Origin: Sporosarcina luteola
GTDB lineage: Bacteria; Bacillota; Bacilli; Bacillales_A; Planococcaceae
Direction: 5' to 3'
Assembly (NCBI RefSeq): GCF_023715535.1
Contig: NZ_JAMBOI010000001.1
Span: 248,001 to 312,000, forward strand
DNA: 64,000 nucleotides
The notes beneath the pieces were generated by a model. The model was not told the DNA's origin. It searched no databases and saw only the letters and a program-made list of their open reading frames with translations. This document shows, one piece after another, positions 35,187 through 44,308 of the stretch. The position numbers and the translations under genes were made by a program. Each line of letters starts with the position of its first letter. Within the stretch, counting starts at the first letter, position 1.

Positions 35187-35215
35187 TTGACTTATACATT
35201 TGATAGCACCATAAT
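35187..35215 (+). promoter_or_regulatory. Promoter of the DeoR-threonate operon
   Basis: -35 TTGACT (35187-35192) and -10 CATAAT (35210-35215) with an exact 17-bp spacer. The -10 overlaps the first bases of the long palindrome downstream. Confidence 0.75.
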
Positions 35216-35260
35216 AATGTTCATATCTAACATTTCGAAATGTTAGATATGAACATTATT
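35213..35260. promoter_or_regulatory. Perfect 48-bp palindromic operator
   Basis: Each 24-bp half is the exact reverse complement of the other, centred between 35236 and 35237 (TTTC|GAAA). Each half contains TGTTCATATCTAACA in one orientation, so the site carries two inverted 15-bp boxes. It spans the -10 and transcription start and ends 17 bp before the DeoR ATG, ideal for autorepression by that protein. Confidence 0.85.
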
Positions 35261-35277
35261 AAGTAGGTGGCTTTGTG

Positions 35278-36048
35278 ATGTCTCCAAAAGAACGAAGACT
35301 GAAAATAATAGCTACTCTAGAATCGGATGGAAAGGCTGAAATCACTCAGTTGGCCGATATGCTTGAAGTGACTCCGATGACGATTCGACGTGATTTTGAT
35401 GTGTTGGAGAAGCAGAATAAGCTAATTCGTACACACGGCGGAGCTATCCTAGCACAAGCTCTTATTCGCGAAAGGACATTCGCCTCAAAATCGGGTTTGG
35501 CTGTTGAGGAAAAGAAAGCGATTGCAGAAAAAGCAATTTCGTTTGTGAGCGAGGGTATGACTGTAATGCTGGACTCCGGAACAACGACACTTGAAATTGC
35601 AAGGCTATTGAAGTCCCGCGAGCATATCACCGTTATTACAAACGATATTAAAATTGCCGTGGAACTAATGGAGAGTCGCCTGGAAGTCATTGTAGTCGGT
35701 GGACGGCTTCAATCGGAGACCGGAACTCTTTACGGCTCGTTGACAAAAGATATATTGAGTTCCCTCCATGTCGATTTATTCTTCTTGGGAGCCAATGCGA
35801 TTCATTCCTCGTTTGGCGTTACAACGCCTTCGATTGAAAAGTCTTCTTTAAAACGGGCAATGATCAGAACGGCTGGCCAAATCATTCTTGTGGCAGATTC
35901 TACGAAATTCAACCAAAAATCCTTTTCGAAAATCTGTGATCTTGAGGAAGTGTCAACAATCATAACAGACAATAACATCACGGATGATATTTTGGAAAAA
36001 TACAATGAATCGGTTGATATGATCATATCAGGGCAGGTGGAAATATGA
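35278..36048 (+). CDS. DeoR family transcriptional regulator
   Basis: A 256-residue DeoR-type repressor: N-terminal helix-turn-helix (ERRLKIIATLESDGKAEITQLADMLEVTPMTIRRDFDVLE, read in parts) and a C-terminal sugar-phosphate sensing domain with DSGTTTLEIA and the VGG motif near residue 140. DeoR proteins respond to phosphorylated sugars. Downstream in the same operon are a four-carbon acid kinase and its dehydrogenase, so the inducer may be a phosphorylated tetronate. ATG 35278 lies seven bases after AGGTGG; the GTG just before it is less likely. Confidence 0.9.
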   Translation: MSPKERRLKIIATLESDGKAEITQLADMLEVTPMTIRRDFDVLEKQNKLIRTHGGAILAQALIRERTFASKSGLAVEEKKAIAEKAISFVSEGMTVMLDSGTTTLEIARLLKSREHITVITNDIKIAVELMESRLEVIVVGGRLQSETGTLYGSLTKDILSSLHVDLFFLGANAIHSSFGVTTPSIEKSSLKRAMIRTAGQIILVADSTKFNQKSFSKICDLEEVSTIITDNNITDDILEKYNESVDMIISGQVEI

Positions 36049-37346
36049 AAATCGGAATTATAGCGGATGACTTAACAGGGGCGAACGCAACAGGGGTGAG
36101 GCTTGCGGAAGCTGGGTTCCAAAGCGCTACCATTGTGTTCGGGGGAAAAGTGCCTACTTCCAATAAGTTCACTTCGATTTGCGTTGATACAGATAGTCGC
36201 TATGTCTCCCCTTCTACCGCCGAGGATCGAGTTCGTCATACATATGACCAGCTTTCGTCATGGGGCGCAGATGTGATCACTAAACGAATAGATAGTACAA
36301 TTCGCGGGAATATCGGCTCGGAAATCGATGCGATGTTGGAAAAGACCGGAGAGGATAGTGTCGCGATCGTCGTGGCATCATATCCGGATTCTGGGAGGGT
36401 GACGTCAGGCGGGTATTTATTAGTCGAAGGAGTACCTGTCCAAGAAACGGATGTGGCAAAAGATCCACTGAATCCCATTAGGAAATCGTATGTACCGGCA
36501 GTCATTGAAGAGCAAAGTGAATTTGAAGTCGGACATATTGGATTGGGGGATGTTTTGCAAGGTAAAACTCGTATTACTTCTTCCTTGCAGGCCTTAATTG
36601 AAAACGGAAAGAGAATCATTGTAGTGGACGCCGTCACGAATGAAGAAATCAGCGAGATCGCTGAGTCAATGGCGTCTATGGATGGACAAACCCTTTTCCC
36701 TGTTGACCCAGGCCCACTTTCGGCCTCTTTTGCGCGCGTATTGACAAGAAGAAGCCTGCATGAAAGCAAATATATTGCAACAATCGGAAGTGTTACTGGG
36801 ATGACTGGACGACAATTGCGCTATCTGATAGACAAGACGAATTCTTCCCCTGTTTATGTGGACGCGGAACAATTAGCGTCGATGACCGATAAATGGGATC
36901 GGGAAATCTCACGGGCCATTGAAGAAGGTCTGACAAAGCTACAAAAAGAAAAAGTATTGATCATTACAACCCTATCTCCAACTTCTACACGTTTACCATT
37001 AGCCGAGATTGCCAAGAAAGAGAACACCACTGAAGAAGCAATGGCAAAGCGAATTACGACCGGGCTAGCTAAAGTAACACATACAATCATCCAAAACAGT
37101 ACTATCAAAATCGATGGAACATTTTCAAGTGGCGGTGATGTCACTGCAGCATTATTTGCTGTCAGCGATGCCGAAGCCATTCAGCTGCACGAGGAAGTCA
37201 TCCCGTTAGCCGCTTACGGAAAATTCATTGGCGGCAGCTTCGATGGCATCCCCGTAGTGACAAAAGGCGGCATGGTCGGCGAAAAACAATCGATTTACAA
37301 ATGTATTTCATTTTTACAAACAAAAAATCATGAAGGAAGTGTGTAA
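36045..37346 (+). CDS. dtnK: DUF1537 four-carbon acid sugar kinase (threonate kinase-like)
   Basis: A 433-residue DUF1537-family kinase. The N-terminal [21 protein letters not shown] binds the sugar acid, and the C-terminal GGDVTAALF with KGGMVG forms the nucleotide site. The family phosphorylates D-threonate, L-threonate or D-erythronate at C4. Its start overlaps the regulator stop (ATGA), and the next gene is PdxA2. The kinase-PdxA2 order matches the D-threonate pathway described for this family, giving DHAP. Which stereoisomer is used cannot be read from sequence. Confidence 0.88.
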   Translation: MKIGIIADDLTGANATGVRLAEAGFQSATIVFGGKVPTSNKFTSICVDTDSRYVSPSTAEDRVRHTYDQLSSWGADVITKRIDSTIRGNIGSEIDAMLEKTGEDSVAIVVASYPDSGRVTSGGYLLVEGVPVQETDVAKDPLNPIRKSYVPAVIEEQSEFEVGHIGLGDVLQGKTRITSSLQALIENGKRIIVVDAVTNEEISEIAESMASMDGQTLFPVDPGPLSASFARVLTRRSLHESKYIATIGSVTGMTGRQLRYLIDKTNSSPVYVDAEQLASMTDKWDREISRAIEEGLTKLQKEKVLIITTLSPTSTRLPLAEIAKKENTTEEAMAKRITTGLAKVTHTIIQNSTIKIDGTFSSGGDVTAALFAVSDAEAIQLHEEVIPLAAYGKFIGGSFDGIPVVTKGGMVGEKQSIYKCISFLQTKNHEGSV

Positions 37347-38362
37347 TGATGACTGACAAACTGAACATCATCGCTATCCCAATGGGCGACGCTGCAGGAA
37401 TCGGGCCAGAAATCACAGTGAAATCACTGGCTAAAAAGGAAATTTACAATATGTGCAACCCACTCGTCGTGGGCGATGCAGAGGTAATTAAAAAAGCAAT
37501 TGGCGTCACTGAAGTAAACTTGGATGTAAACATTATCAGCGAACCTGGAGAAGGAAAGTACGAATTCGGTACGATTGATGTATTGGACATGGAGAATATC
37601 AATATTGACGAATTACAACCAGGTCAAGTTCAAGCCCAATGTGGACGCGCCGCTTTCGAATTCATTAAAAAATCCGTTGAGCTCGCAATGAATGGCGAAG
37701 TGTCTGCACTTGCTACGACGCCAATTAATAAAGAATCATTGAAAGCCGCTGAAGTTCCTTACATCGGTCACACTGAAATGCTGGAAGACCTTGGTGGAGC
37801 AGCTGATCCACTCACAATGTTCCAAGTGAGCGGCATGAGAATTTTCTTCCTGACTCGCCATGTTTCATTGAAAGAAGCGATTTCGCAAATGACGAAAGAA
37901 CGGGTGCAAGACTATCTGAACCGCTGTGACGTCGCATTGCAACGTCTTGGTGTTGAAAACAGAAAAATCGCAGTTGCAGGGTTGAATCCACATAGTGGTG
38001 AAGGCGGTCTGTTCGGCATGGAGGAAGTGAATGAAATCGCACCGGGAATTGAAGCTGCAAAGAAAGACGGAATCGATGCTTATGGTCCGGTCCCGGCTGA
38101 CTCAGTATTTTTCCAAGCGTTGAACGGCAAATACGACGCGGTCCTTTCCCTCTACCACGATCAAGGACATATCGCGGCGAAGATGACCGACTTCCATCGT
38201 ACGATCTCAATTACGAACAACCTTCCATTTCTACGCACATCCGTGGATCACGGGACTGCATTTGACATCGCATGGAAGAATATCGCATCCAGCGTCAGCA
38301 TGGAAGAGTGCATTAAGCTAGCTGCAGAATATGCTCCAAAATTCACAGAAGAATCATTGTGA
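37346..38362 (+). CDS. pdxA2: PdxA2-type 4-phospho-tetronate dehydrogenase
   Basis: A 338-residue NAD-dependent oxidative decarboxylase of the PdxA family. Metal-binding His residues are visible in [16 protein letters not shown] and YHDQGHI. In catabolic operons PdxA2 oxidises 4-phospho-threonate, and the product decarboxylates to DHAP. The start overlaps the kinase stop (TAATG). Its position between DUF1537 and a GntP permease makes a role in vitamin B6 synthesis unlikely. Confidence 0.88.
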   Translation: MMTDKLNIIAIPMGDAAGIGPEITVKSLAKKEIYNMCNPLVVGDAEVIKKAIGVTEVNLDVNIISEPGEGKYEFGTIDVLDMENINIDELQPGQVQAQCGRAAFEFIKKSVELAMNGEVSALATTPINKESLKAAEVPYIGHTEMLEDLGGAADPLTMFQVSGMRIFFLTRHVSLKEAISQMTKERVQDYLNRCDVALQRLGVENRKIAVAGLNPHSGEGGLFGMEEVNEIAPGIEAAKKDGIDAYGPVPADSVFFQALNGKYDAVLSLYHDQGHIAAKMTDFHRTISITNNLPFLRTSVDHGTAFDIAWKNIASSVSMEECIKLAAEYAPKFTEESL

Positions 38363-38371
38363 AATACTTTT

Positions 38372-38403
38372 CGATAAAGGGAGAGCCATTCTCCCCTTTA
38401 TCG
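38372..38403 (+). other. Intercistronic hairpin before the GntP permease
   Basis: CGATAAAGGG...GAG pairs with CTCCCCTTTATCG with a one-base bulge, between the dehydrogenase and permease genes. The U-content after it is low, so partial attenuation or mRNA processing is more likely than full termination. Confidence 0.6.
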
Positions 38404-38432
38404 TCCATAACAACTAAATTGGAGGAATCCGT

Positions 38433-39806
38433 ATGTCACCAGAAATGCAAATGATCTTAGGTCTCGTGATTGGTGTAGCTGCTTTAATCTTTCTCGTTTT
38501 AAAAACAAAGATTCATGCTTTTCTAGCTTTAATTATCGGCGCATCATTGACCGGATTAATCGGTGGCATGAATCCGATAGAAGTTTCTGGAGCAATTTCT
38601 TCAGGATTCGGAAGCACACTTGGCTCTATCGGAATTGTTATCGGATTCGGAGTCATGATCGGTCGTATTTTAGAAGTTTCTGGAGCGGCTGAGCGTCTTG
38701 CCTATAGCTTAATCCGTTTCATCGGGAAACGAAAAGAAGAATGGGCAATGGCCATTGCCGGCTATATCGTCTCAATTCCTATTTTTGTAGACTCTGCATT
38801 TGTCATTCTTAACCCCTTAGTGAAAGCGTTGTCACGAAAAACAGGTAAATCCGTTATCACACTAGGTGTCGCTCTCGGTATCGGATTGGTCGCTACGCAT
38901 CACGCCGTTCCACCGACTCCTGGACCATTAGGCGTTGCTGGTATCTTCGGCGTCGATATCGGCACAATGATCGCTTGGGGATTGCTGTTCGCGATTCCGA
39001 TTATCATTTCAGGTGTATTATACGCTCAATGGATCGGCAAACGAATCTATCAAATCCCTACCGAAGATGGACTAGATTTCGAACGGCCGGAAGAACAAAT
39101 GTCCTACCAAGAACTCGTCCAGATTACAGACGAAAGAAACAAAGAACTTCCGTCATTATTCCGTTCCATGTTCCCTATATTGCTTCCAATCGTGCTCATT
39201 TTCATGAACACAACATTACAAGCGAGGGGCATTAAAGGAGGATGGATCGACTATGTTCTATTCTTAGGGCAACCAATTATCGCAGTCGGCCTCTCTTTAG
39301 TTGCAGCTATCTACTTGTTAGCGGGACAATTAAAACGCGAACAAGCGCTTGAGAGAATGGAAGAAGGCATGGTAACAGCAGGTATTATCCTACTCGTAAC
39401 CGGCGCGGGCGGTGCGCTAGGCCAAGTACTGCGCAGCAGCGGAGCGGGAGACTATATCGCCCAACAAGTTGCCACACTTCCTTTACCTGCAGTATTGATT
39501 CCATTTATCATTGCAACATTAGTCCGTTTAATCCAAGGAAGCGGCACAGTCGCCATGATTACGGCCGCATCCATATCAGCACCAATAGTCGTCAATCTTG
39601 ACATTAACATGGCATTGGCAGCTCAAGCAGCCGCACTCGGTGCAATGGTATTCTCATACTTTAATGATAGCTTGTTCTGGGTCGTAAACCGCATGCTCGG
39701 CGTCAAAAAAGTAAAAGAGCAAATACTAGTTTGGTCCGTTCCTACCACAATCGCTTGGCTCGTCTCACTGGTTAGTATTCTAGTAGCTAATCTGTTTGTG
39801 GGATAA
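38433..39806 (+). CDS. GntP-family gluconate/sugar-acid permease
   Basis: A 457-residue, roughly 12-helix permease of the GntP family. Signature blocks include GFGSTLGSIGIVIGFGVMIG, IVSIPIFVDSAFVILNPL, THHAVPPTPGPLGVAGIFG and GSGTVAMITAASI. Family members co-transport H+ with gluconate and other sugar acids. As the last gene of the operon it probably imports the four-carbon acid used by the kinase. It follows GGAGGAATCCGT. Confidence 0.93.
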   Translation: MSPEMQMILGLVIGVAALIFLVLKTKIHAFLALIIGASLTGLIGGMNPIEVSGAISSGFGSTLGSIGIVIGFGVMIGRILEVSGAAERLAYSLIRFIGKRKEEWAMAIAGYIVSIPIFVDSAFVILNPLVKALSRKTGKSVITLGVALGIGLVATHHAVPPTPGPLGVAGIFGVDIGTMIAWGLLFAIPIIISGVLYAQWIGKRIYQIPTEDGLDFERPEEQMSYQELVQITDERNKELPSLFRSMFPILLPIVLIFMNTTLQARGIKGGWIDYVLFLGQPIIAVGLSLVAAIYLLAGQLKREQALERMEEGMVTAGIILLVTGAGGALGQVLRSSGAGDYIAQQVATLPLPAVLIPFIIATLVRLIQGSGTVAMITAASISAPIVVNLDINMALAAQAAALGAMVFSYFNDSLFWVVNRMLGVKKVKEQILVWSVPTTIAWLVSLVSILVANLFVG

Positions 39807-39858
39807 GTAGTACGGTATTCATAGTGAATTTGGGGCGGTGCGAATTGCCGCTTTCAAG

Positions 39859-39907
39859 AAAAAAAAAAGGAAAGGAGATCACCATTTAAACATGGTATCT
39901 CCTTTCC
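39859..39907 (-). terminator. Terminator after the small leftward gene
   Basis: Arms GGAAAGGAGATnACCAT (39868-39884) and ATGGTATCTCCTTTCC (39891-39906) pair with one bulge, and on the minus strand run into a tract of nine T. It lies exactly after the ancestral stop codon of the gene broken at 40000. It could also weakly end the rightward operon. Confidence 0.8.
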
Positions 39908-40162
39908 TAATGGTAAAAATATTTTTCCAATGCTTCATGATCATTTTGATCAGTTAATATGCTGATTGCCCAGTTATAGGGGGATTCATGAATACCCAGA
40001 TCCCAGATCTTTAACTAAAGCAACCTCCACCTCGGAGTCTTTAATCATTTTCATCGCTTCCTCTTTGCTTTTACCAAACTCATTTATTAATTCCTTTGAG
40101 ATATGCTGAACCATTAAATCAATTTCATAACGAAGTCTGATTGTATTATTTGTATTTAACAT
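39907..40162 (-). pseudogene. Small conserved helical protein disrupted by a 7-bp duplication
   Basis: ATG 40162 follows AAGGTGATAAA. The open frame encodes about 57 residues and stops at 39986. On the minus strand the bases GATCTGG occur twice in tandem just before the stop. Removing one copy restores a frame running LVKDLGIHESPYNWAISIL and onward to a TAG at 39909-39907, directly before a terminator, about 80 residues in total. The restored C terminus has the SPYNWA-type end of small acidic Bacillales proteins. Function unknown. Confidence 0.72.
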
Positions 40163-40563
40163 TTTATCACCTTCAACAGTTCTAAACACTGAGCCGCTTC
40201 ATTTGTTAATACTGCTAAACTATCAGAGTACAAATCGATTGTTCCATGATATGAGGGTAGATTAGGATCATAATTTATATACAATCGGATTGACTCCAAT
40301 CTAATTCTCTATTTTCTGAATTATATTATGAATGCCTCAATATTTCATTGTCTTTTCCATTGGATTCCACGGTTATTCCCCCGAAAGGTCTGCAAAGCCT
40401 TTTCATAGTCTTGCCCTTGCCGCTGATAGCGGTATAAAAATCAGTTCCCATTCGCTGAATTGAATGGGATTTGTTTTTTTGGCCAGAGCCGCACTTAGCC
40501 AGTTTCATTATGATCCAGCCCCCTATGGTAAACTAATAAAAAACATACAGGGAGACGATACAA
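40163..40563. other. Intergenic region without recognisable gene
   Basis: About 400 bp with low coding character. A CCCATTCGCTGAATTGAATGGG hairpin-like pair (near 40446-40470) and scattered AT-rich stretches are seen. A 60-codon minus-strand frame at 40326-40508 has no ribosome site or family resemblance. It could be decayed gene remnant. Confidence 0.4.
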
Positions 40564-40995
40564 TTGAAAATCAACTTCACAGAAAAGCAATTCAAAGCAC
40601 TGCTCGATCTCGCCTTCTTAGGAGAATGGATGGCGAACTCAACCCGATCCCATGACGATCGATTCGCCGATTATGATGAGCTGTTCCAATACATCTGCTC
40701 TCATGCAAAAGACATGGGATGCGCTGACATCGTCACCTATGACAGTGAATTGAATGGCTATTATCCAACACAAGAGTATGAAGATCAGATGCATGCAATC
40801 ATTGATGACAATGATGACCATGTGTTCTGGGAAAAGCTGTCCGCGAACCTGGCCAAAAGGGATCTTGACCGAGAAGGAGGAACGTTTGAATCACTGGACG
40901 ACCGTTTCCTCAGATTGTTGGAGATTGAAGAGAAATACGAAACGGAATTTGAAGATAACGGCTTGGCAAATGTAGTGATTAAAGAAGACAATTGA
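40564..40995 (+). CDS. Conserved hypothetical protein, acidic, about 143 residues
   Basis: Starts at TTG 40564 after GGGAGACGATACAA. The product is a strongly acidic, mostly helical soluble protein beginning KINFTEKQFKALLDLAFLGEWMAN. It has no signal peptide, membrane segment or catalytic motif that I recognise. Similar short proteins beginning with a KQF-LLDLAYLG-type helix occur in other Bacillales, but without known function. It is a single-gene unit ending in a stem at 41006-41034. Confidence 0.72.
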   Translation: MKINFTEKQFKALLDLAFLGEWMANSTRSHDDRFADYDELFQYICSHAKDMGCADIVTYDSELNGYYPTQEYEDQMHAIIDDNDDHVFWEKLSANLAKRDLDREGGTFESLDDRFLRLLEIEEKYETEFEDNGLANVVIKEDN

Positions 40996-41005
40996 AAATA
41001 GTATT

Positions 41006-41034
41006 AGGCACCCGCCAAAAATTATCGGGTGCCT
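41006..41034 (+). terminator. Stem after the acidic hypothetical gene
   Basis: AGGCACCCG (41006-41014) pairs with CGGGTGCCT (41026-41034). There is no U-run. The sequence shares AGGCACC/GGTGCCT with the repeat family and with 63193-63235. Confidence 0.5.
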
Positions 41035-41087
41035 GATACCTATATATCCTTACTTACCCCACTCTTATGATCCTCGTTCTAATTTCC

Positions 41088-41130
41088 AAACAAAACAGAG
41101 GACAACCAATAGGCAATCTGCTTGTCCTCT
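41088..41130 (-). terminator. Terminator of the CitMHS operon
   Basis: On the minus strand AGAGGACAA pairs with TTGTCCTCT and is followed by GTTTTGTTT, about 25 bases beyond the transporter stop. Confidence 0.75.
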
Positions 41131-41156
41131 CAATTTCAATTCCATAAAAATTTACA

Positions 41157-42446
41157 TCAAAGAATTACTCCAGTAATAATAGCAACAATTGTCATGACAA
41201 TCGTTGTTCCGAAAGCCCATTTGAAGACGAATTTCTGATGGTCTGCCAATTCAACGCCGGCGAGGCCAATCAATAGAAATGTTGAGGCTGTTAACGGACT
41301 TAGTGGAAAACCTGTTGTCATTTGCCCTAAGATAGCGGCGCTGCCAATGTGGGTCGGATCTATTCCATATGCTGCTGCCGTCTCGCTAATAATTGGCAGG
41401 ACACCAAAATAATAGGCATCCGGTGTAAATAGTAAGCTGAGTGGCATGCCTGTTACGGCTACGAGAATACCCATTATGCTTCCCGTTCCATCCGGAATGA
41501 AGCTGACAAGAGCGTTCGCCATTTCTGTGATCATGCCTGTACCTGATAAAATCCCTGTAAAAATCCCGGCTGCGAATATAATGGACACGACGGTAATCAT
41601 GCCAACCGACTGGCTTTTTATCTGTTCCATCTGATCATCCGGTTTTGGATAATTGACGATAACCGCAATCGCAAATGCAATCATGAAGATAATCGGGAGC
41701 GGCAGCCACACTTTGACTAGGGCCACGATAGTTACAATTGTCAATAGTAGATTGAACCAGAATAACTTTGGACGTCTCATCGCTCTATCTTCATCGGACA
41801 GTTCAGCATGAAAGTCAAACTCTACATCTGCAATGCCTAATCGTTTTCGCTCCTTCCTGCCAATCCAAAACGCAACAAACAGTACCCACATAATCCCGGC
41901 CACCATGGCGGGAATGACAGGATTAAAAATTGCGCCAGGATCGACTTCAAGTGCGGTCGCCGCTCGTGCGGTCGGGCCTCCCCACGGCAACAGGTTCATA
42001 ACACCCGCTCCAAGCGCTACGACGCCAGCTAAAATAATCCGACTCATCCCTAATTTATCGTATAGCGGCAATAATGCAGGGATGGTAATAAGGAATGTCG
42101 ATGCACCCGATCCATCCAAATGTGCAAGCATCGCAATAATCGCGGTACCGACAACGATTTTTAAAGGGTCGCCTTTGACTGCCCGCAACACACGTGATAT
42201 GACGGGATCGAACAATCCCGCGTTATTCATTACACCGAAATAGAGAATAGCGAAGCCAAGCATGATACCGGTCGGAACGACACCCTTCACACCTTCCAGC
42301 ATAAATTCTCCCATCTGCGCCCCAAATCCTCCAATTAGTGCGAACACGACCGGAACGAGAATTAACGAAACGATGACGGACATCCGCTTCGTCAAAATGA
42401 GTGCCAAAAATACGAAAATCGTTAAAAACCCTAATAATGCCAACAT
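41157..42446 (-). CDS. CitMHS-family citrate/metal-dicarboxylate transporter
   Basis: A 429-residue, roughly 12-helix symporter of the CitMHS family. Characteristic stretches are AHLDGSGASTFLITIPALLPLYD, NLLPWGGPTARAATAL and FTPDAYYFGVLPI. Known members import citrate or other acids complexed with Mg2+ or Ca2+ together with H+. It is the third gene of an operon with the split AtuA proteins, so it may bring in their acid substrate. Confidence 0.92.
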   Translation of the reverse strand: MLALLGFLTIFVFLALILTKRMSVIVSLILVPVVFALIGGFGAQMGEFMLEGVKGVVPTGIMLGFAILYFGVMNNAGLFDPVISRVLRAVKGDPLKIVVGTAIIAMLAHLDGSGASTFLITIPALLPLYDKLGMSRIILAGVVALGAGVMNLLPWGGPTARAATALEVDPGAIFNPVIPAMVAGIMWVLFVAFWIGRKERKRLGIADVEFDFHAELSDEDRAMRRPKLFWFNLLLTIVTIVALVKVWLPLPIIFMIAFAIAVIVNYPKPDDQMEQIKSQSVGMITVVSIIFAAGIFTGILSGTGMITEMANALVSFIPDGTGSIMGILVAVTGMPLSLLFTPDAYYFGVLPIISETAAAYGIDPTHIGSAAILGQMTTGFPLSPLTASTFLLIGLAGVELADHQKFVFKWAFGTTIVMTIVAIITGVIL

Positions 42447-42469
42447 ACAAGATCCCCCTTTTATTTGAT

Positions 42470-42781
42470 CTACAGATCTACTTCCATTTCCAGCAATGCA
42501 TAGCTTAACGTTTTTCCATGCGTATCCATTCCGGGAGAAGTTGTCACTCCACCTAGCAAAGCCCCTTGGCAGACGAACTGAAGGGCCGCTATGTTCGGCA
42601 TCTCGTAACGCGTCACCTCCCCTTTGACAATATGTTTCAGATGAAGTTCTACTCTGTCCGCCGTCACTCGTTCACGCAACGCCTCGTACATTCCTTCCTC
42701 GTAAGGAATAAGCGACAACATGAGGACATCCCCCTTATCCCCTGCTCTGCTATGCGCCAATTCGTACAGTTTACGCACCAT
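42470..42781 (-). CDS. AtuA C-terminal-domain-like small protein
   Basis: A 103-residue protein beginning MVRKLYELAHSRAGDKGD, the hallmark of the small domain that follows AtuA (DUF1446) in longer fused proteins. Here it is a separate gene whose start overlaps the AtuA stop by 11 bp. The two presumably form a complex. The biochemical role of the pair is not established with certainty; links to acyclic terpene and short-chain acid catabolism exist. Confidence 0.8.
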   Translation of the reverse strand: MVRKLYELAHSRAGDKGDVLMLSLIPYEEGMYEALRERVTADRVELHLKHIVKGEVTRYEMPNIAALQFVCQGALLGGVTTSPGMDTHGKTLSYALLEMEVDL

Positions 42782-44099
42782 TTGGTTTCACCTCCATGAC
42801 CTGCAATTCCGCTTCCACAATATCCATAGGAACCATTGCGGAGACGATGCCGATTACTTCATTCAAATATTTACGGGCGCCGCCTCCCCCAGCAGGTCCA
42901 TTTGTATAAAGGGCCTCCACCTCTTCGCCAATCCGCTTCGCTTTTTCCCGCTCATATGTCTTGCCTGCAACACGAAGGCGGACCTCATACGGAATACCTT
43001 CGTAGCTAAATGACCCCCGATGCGCCGAAGTAATCCCTATGTAATCAACTGTCAACTCCTCATAACAATCTTGCAAGCGCTCCTGAATGACAGCTCCCGC
43101 CAGTTCAGCACGCCCGACCGCATTTTCACCGGCGTATGTAATCTCTCCCTCGCCAAGAAAGCCAGCATCGTAGCCGATGCTTACTTTCAGCTCGGATGGT
43201 CGCTCCTTCCCACTCCCGCCTGTCACTACTATGCGGTCATTTCCATCTTCCCTCAAAGAGACCGTTGTAAAATCTGCAATAACATCCGGCGTTATATAAG
43301 AAGACGGATCCATCACTTCATACAAAAGTTGCTCTTTCACGGTACGAAGCGTCAAAGCTCCCCCCGTTCCAGGCAATTTCGTCAACAGCGCAGATCCATC
43401 CGGTTGTACTTCGGCCAGCGGAAAACCGAGATGTGCGAGACCGCCGACGTCTTTTTTCCCGGGATCTGCAAAGAAACCGCCTGTCAATTGTCCTCCACAT
43501 TCGAGCAAATGGCCGATCACGGTCCCTTTCCCCATCAATTCATAGTCACTAGTTGACCAGCCGAAATGATGGATCATCGGTGCCAAGAACAAAGATGGAT
43601 CGGCAACCCTTCCCGTAATGATTACATCCGCCCCCGTTTCAATTGCCGGCACGATTGTGGACGCTCCCATATAAGCGTTCGCCGACAAGATGGAAACGTT
43701 TTCAGAAAGTCGCGGTTTGAACTCAAGTGAATCGCATTTTTTTAAGATGTACGGCAGAACATCATCCCCAGTAACGGCGGCCACTTTCACATGCAATCCT
43801 AGCTCGTCCGCGATTTCAATAATTTTCTTTGCACCGCCTAACGGGTTCGCTGCTCCCATATTCGTTATGAGCCGTACATTGTTTTGCTTCAATACTGGCA
43901 ATAAGGAGCGAATTCTCTTTTCAAGCAAAGGATCGTATCCCATCGCAGCATCCGATTTTTTGCGTTTTTGAGCTAGTGCAATCGTGCGCTCTGCCAAGCA
44001 TTCCAAAACTAAGTAGTCAAGTTTTCCTTTTTCAGCAAGCTCTACTGCCGGTTCAAGCCTGTCGCCTGAAAAACCAGCCCCAGATCCAATTCGTAGCAT
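42771..44099 (-). CDS. Acyclic terpene utilisation AtuA family protein (DUF1446)
   Basis: A 442-residue DUF1446/AtuA-like protein: IGSGAGFSGDRLEPAVELAEKG at the N terminus, TNMGAANPLGGAKKIIEIA, GRVADPSLFLAPMIHHFGW and LTGGFFADPGKKDV are family blocks. It is the first gene of a three-gene operon with the small AtuA domain and a CitMHS permease. Family members occur in citronellol and short hydroxy-acyl pathways; the actual reaction here is unknown. A sigma-54-type activator gene lies directly upstream on the same strand. Confidence 0.85.
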   Translation of the reverse strand: MLRIGSGAGFSGDRLEPAVELAEKGKLDYLVLECLAERTIALAQKRKKSDAAMGYDPLLEKRIRSLLPVLKQNNVRLITNMGAANPLGGAKKIIEIADELGLHVKVAAVTGDDVLPYILKKCDSLEFKPRLSENVSILSANAYMGASTIVPAIETGADVIITGRVADPSLFLAPMIHHFGWSTSDYELMGKGTVIGHLLECGGQLTGGFFADPGKKDVGGLAHLGFPLAEVQPDGSALLTKLPGTGGALTLRTVKEQLLYEVMDPSSYITPDVIADFTTVSLREDGNDRIVVTGGSGKERPSELKVSIGYDAGFLGEGEITYAGENAVGRAELAGAVIQERLQDCYEELTVDYIGITSAHRGSFSYEGIPYEVRLRVAGKTYEREKAKRIGEEVEALYTNGPAGGGGARKYLNEVIGIVSAMVPMDIVEAELQVMEVKPNGA

Positions 44100-44146
44100 A
44101 CAATCACCTCGTTGTGTAATAAGTCTGTCTCTTCTACTATTTTAAC

Positions 44147-44184
44147 AAAAAAAATAGAAGAAATGCCGGTACTACAGGCATTTC
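44147..44184 (-). terminator. Terminator of the sigma-54 activator gene
   Basis: GAAATGCC (44160-44167) and GGCATTTC (44177-44184) pair. On the minus strand the stem is followed by TTCTATTTTTTTT, so it separates the activator from the AtuA operon. Confidence 0.75.
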
Positions 44185-44308
44185 TCCTTCTAATTACATG
44201 GAATAAACAACAGAGATATTCGGACTCTTTGTTAAAAGTGGCCTTACCGTCATCGTCATTCCAACTTTCTAGAATAGAGTTTTCATGTATTACAAATAAC
44301 TATAATTA

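Noticed and set aside
37346..38362. Pyridoxal biosynthesis PdxA
   Set aside because: Operon context with DUF1537 kinase and GntP permease fits the catabolic PdxA2 group.
40326..40508. 60-codon minus-strand frame
   Set aside because: No family resemblance, no ribosome site, and contains hairpin-like sequence; treated as intergenic.
44100..44308. Sigma-54 (-24/-12) promoter before the AtuA operon
   Set aside because: No GG-N10-GC pair with the expected flanks was found on the minus strand.
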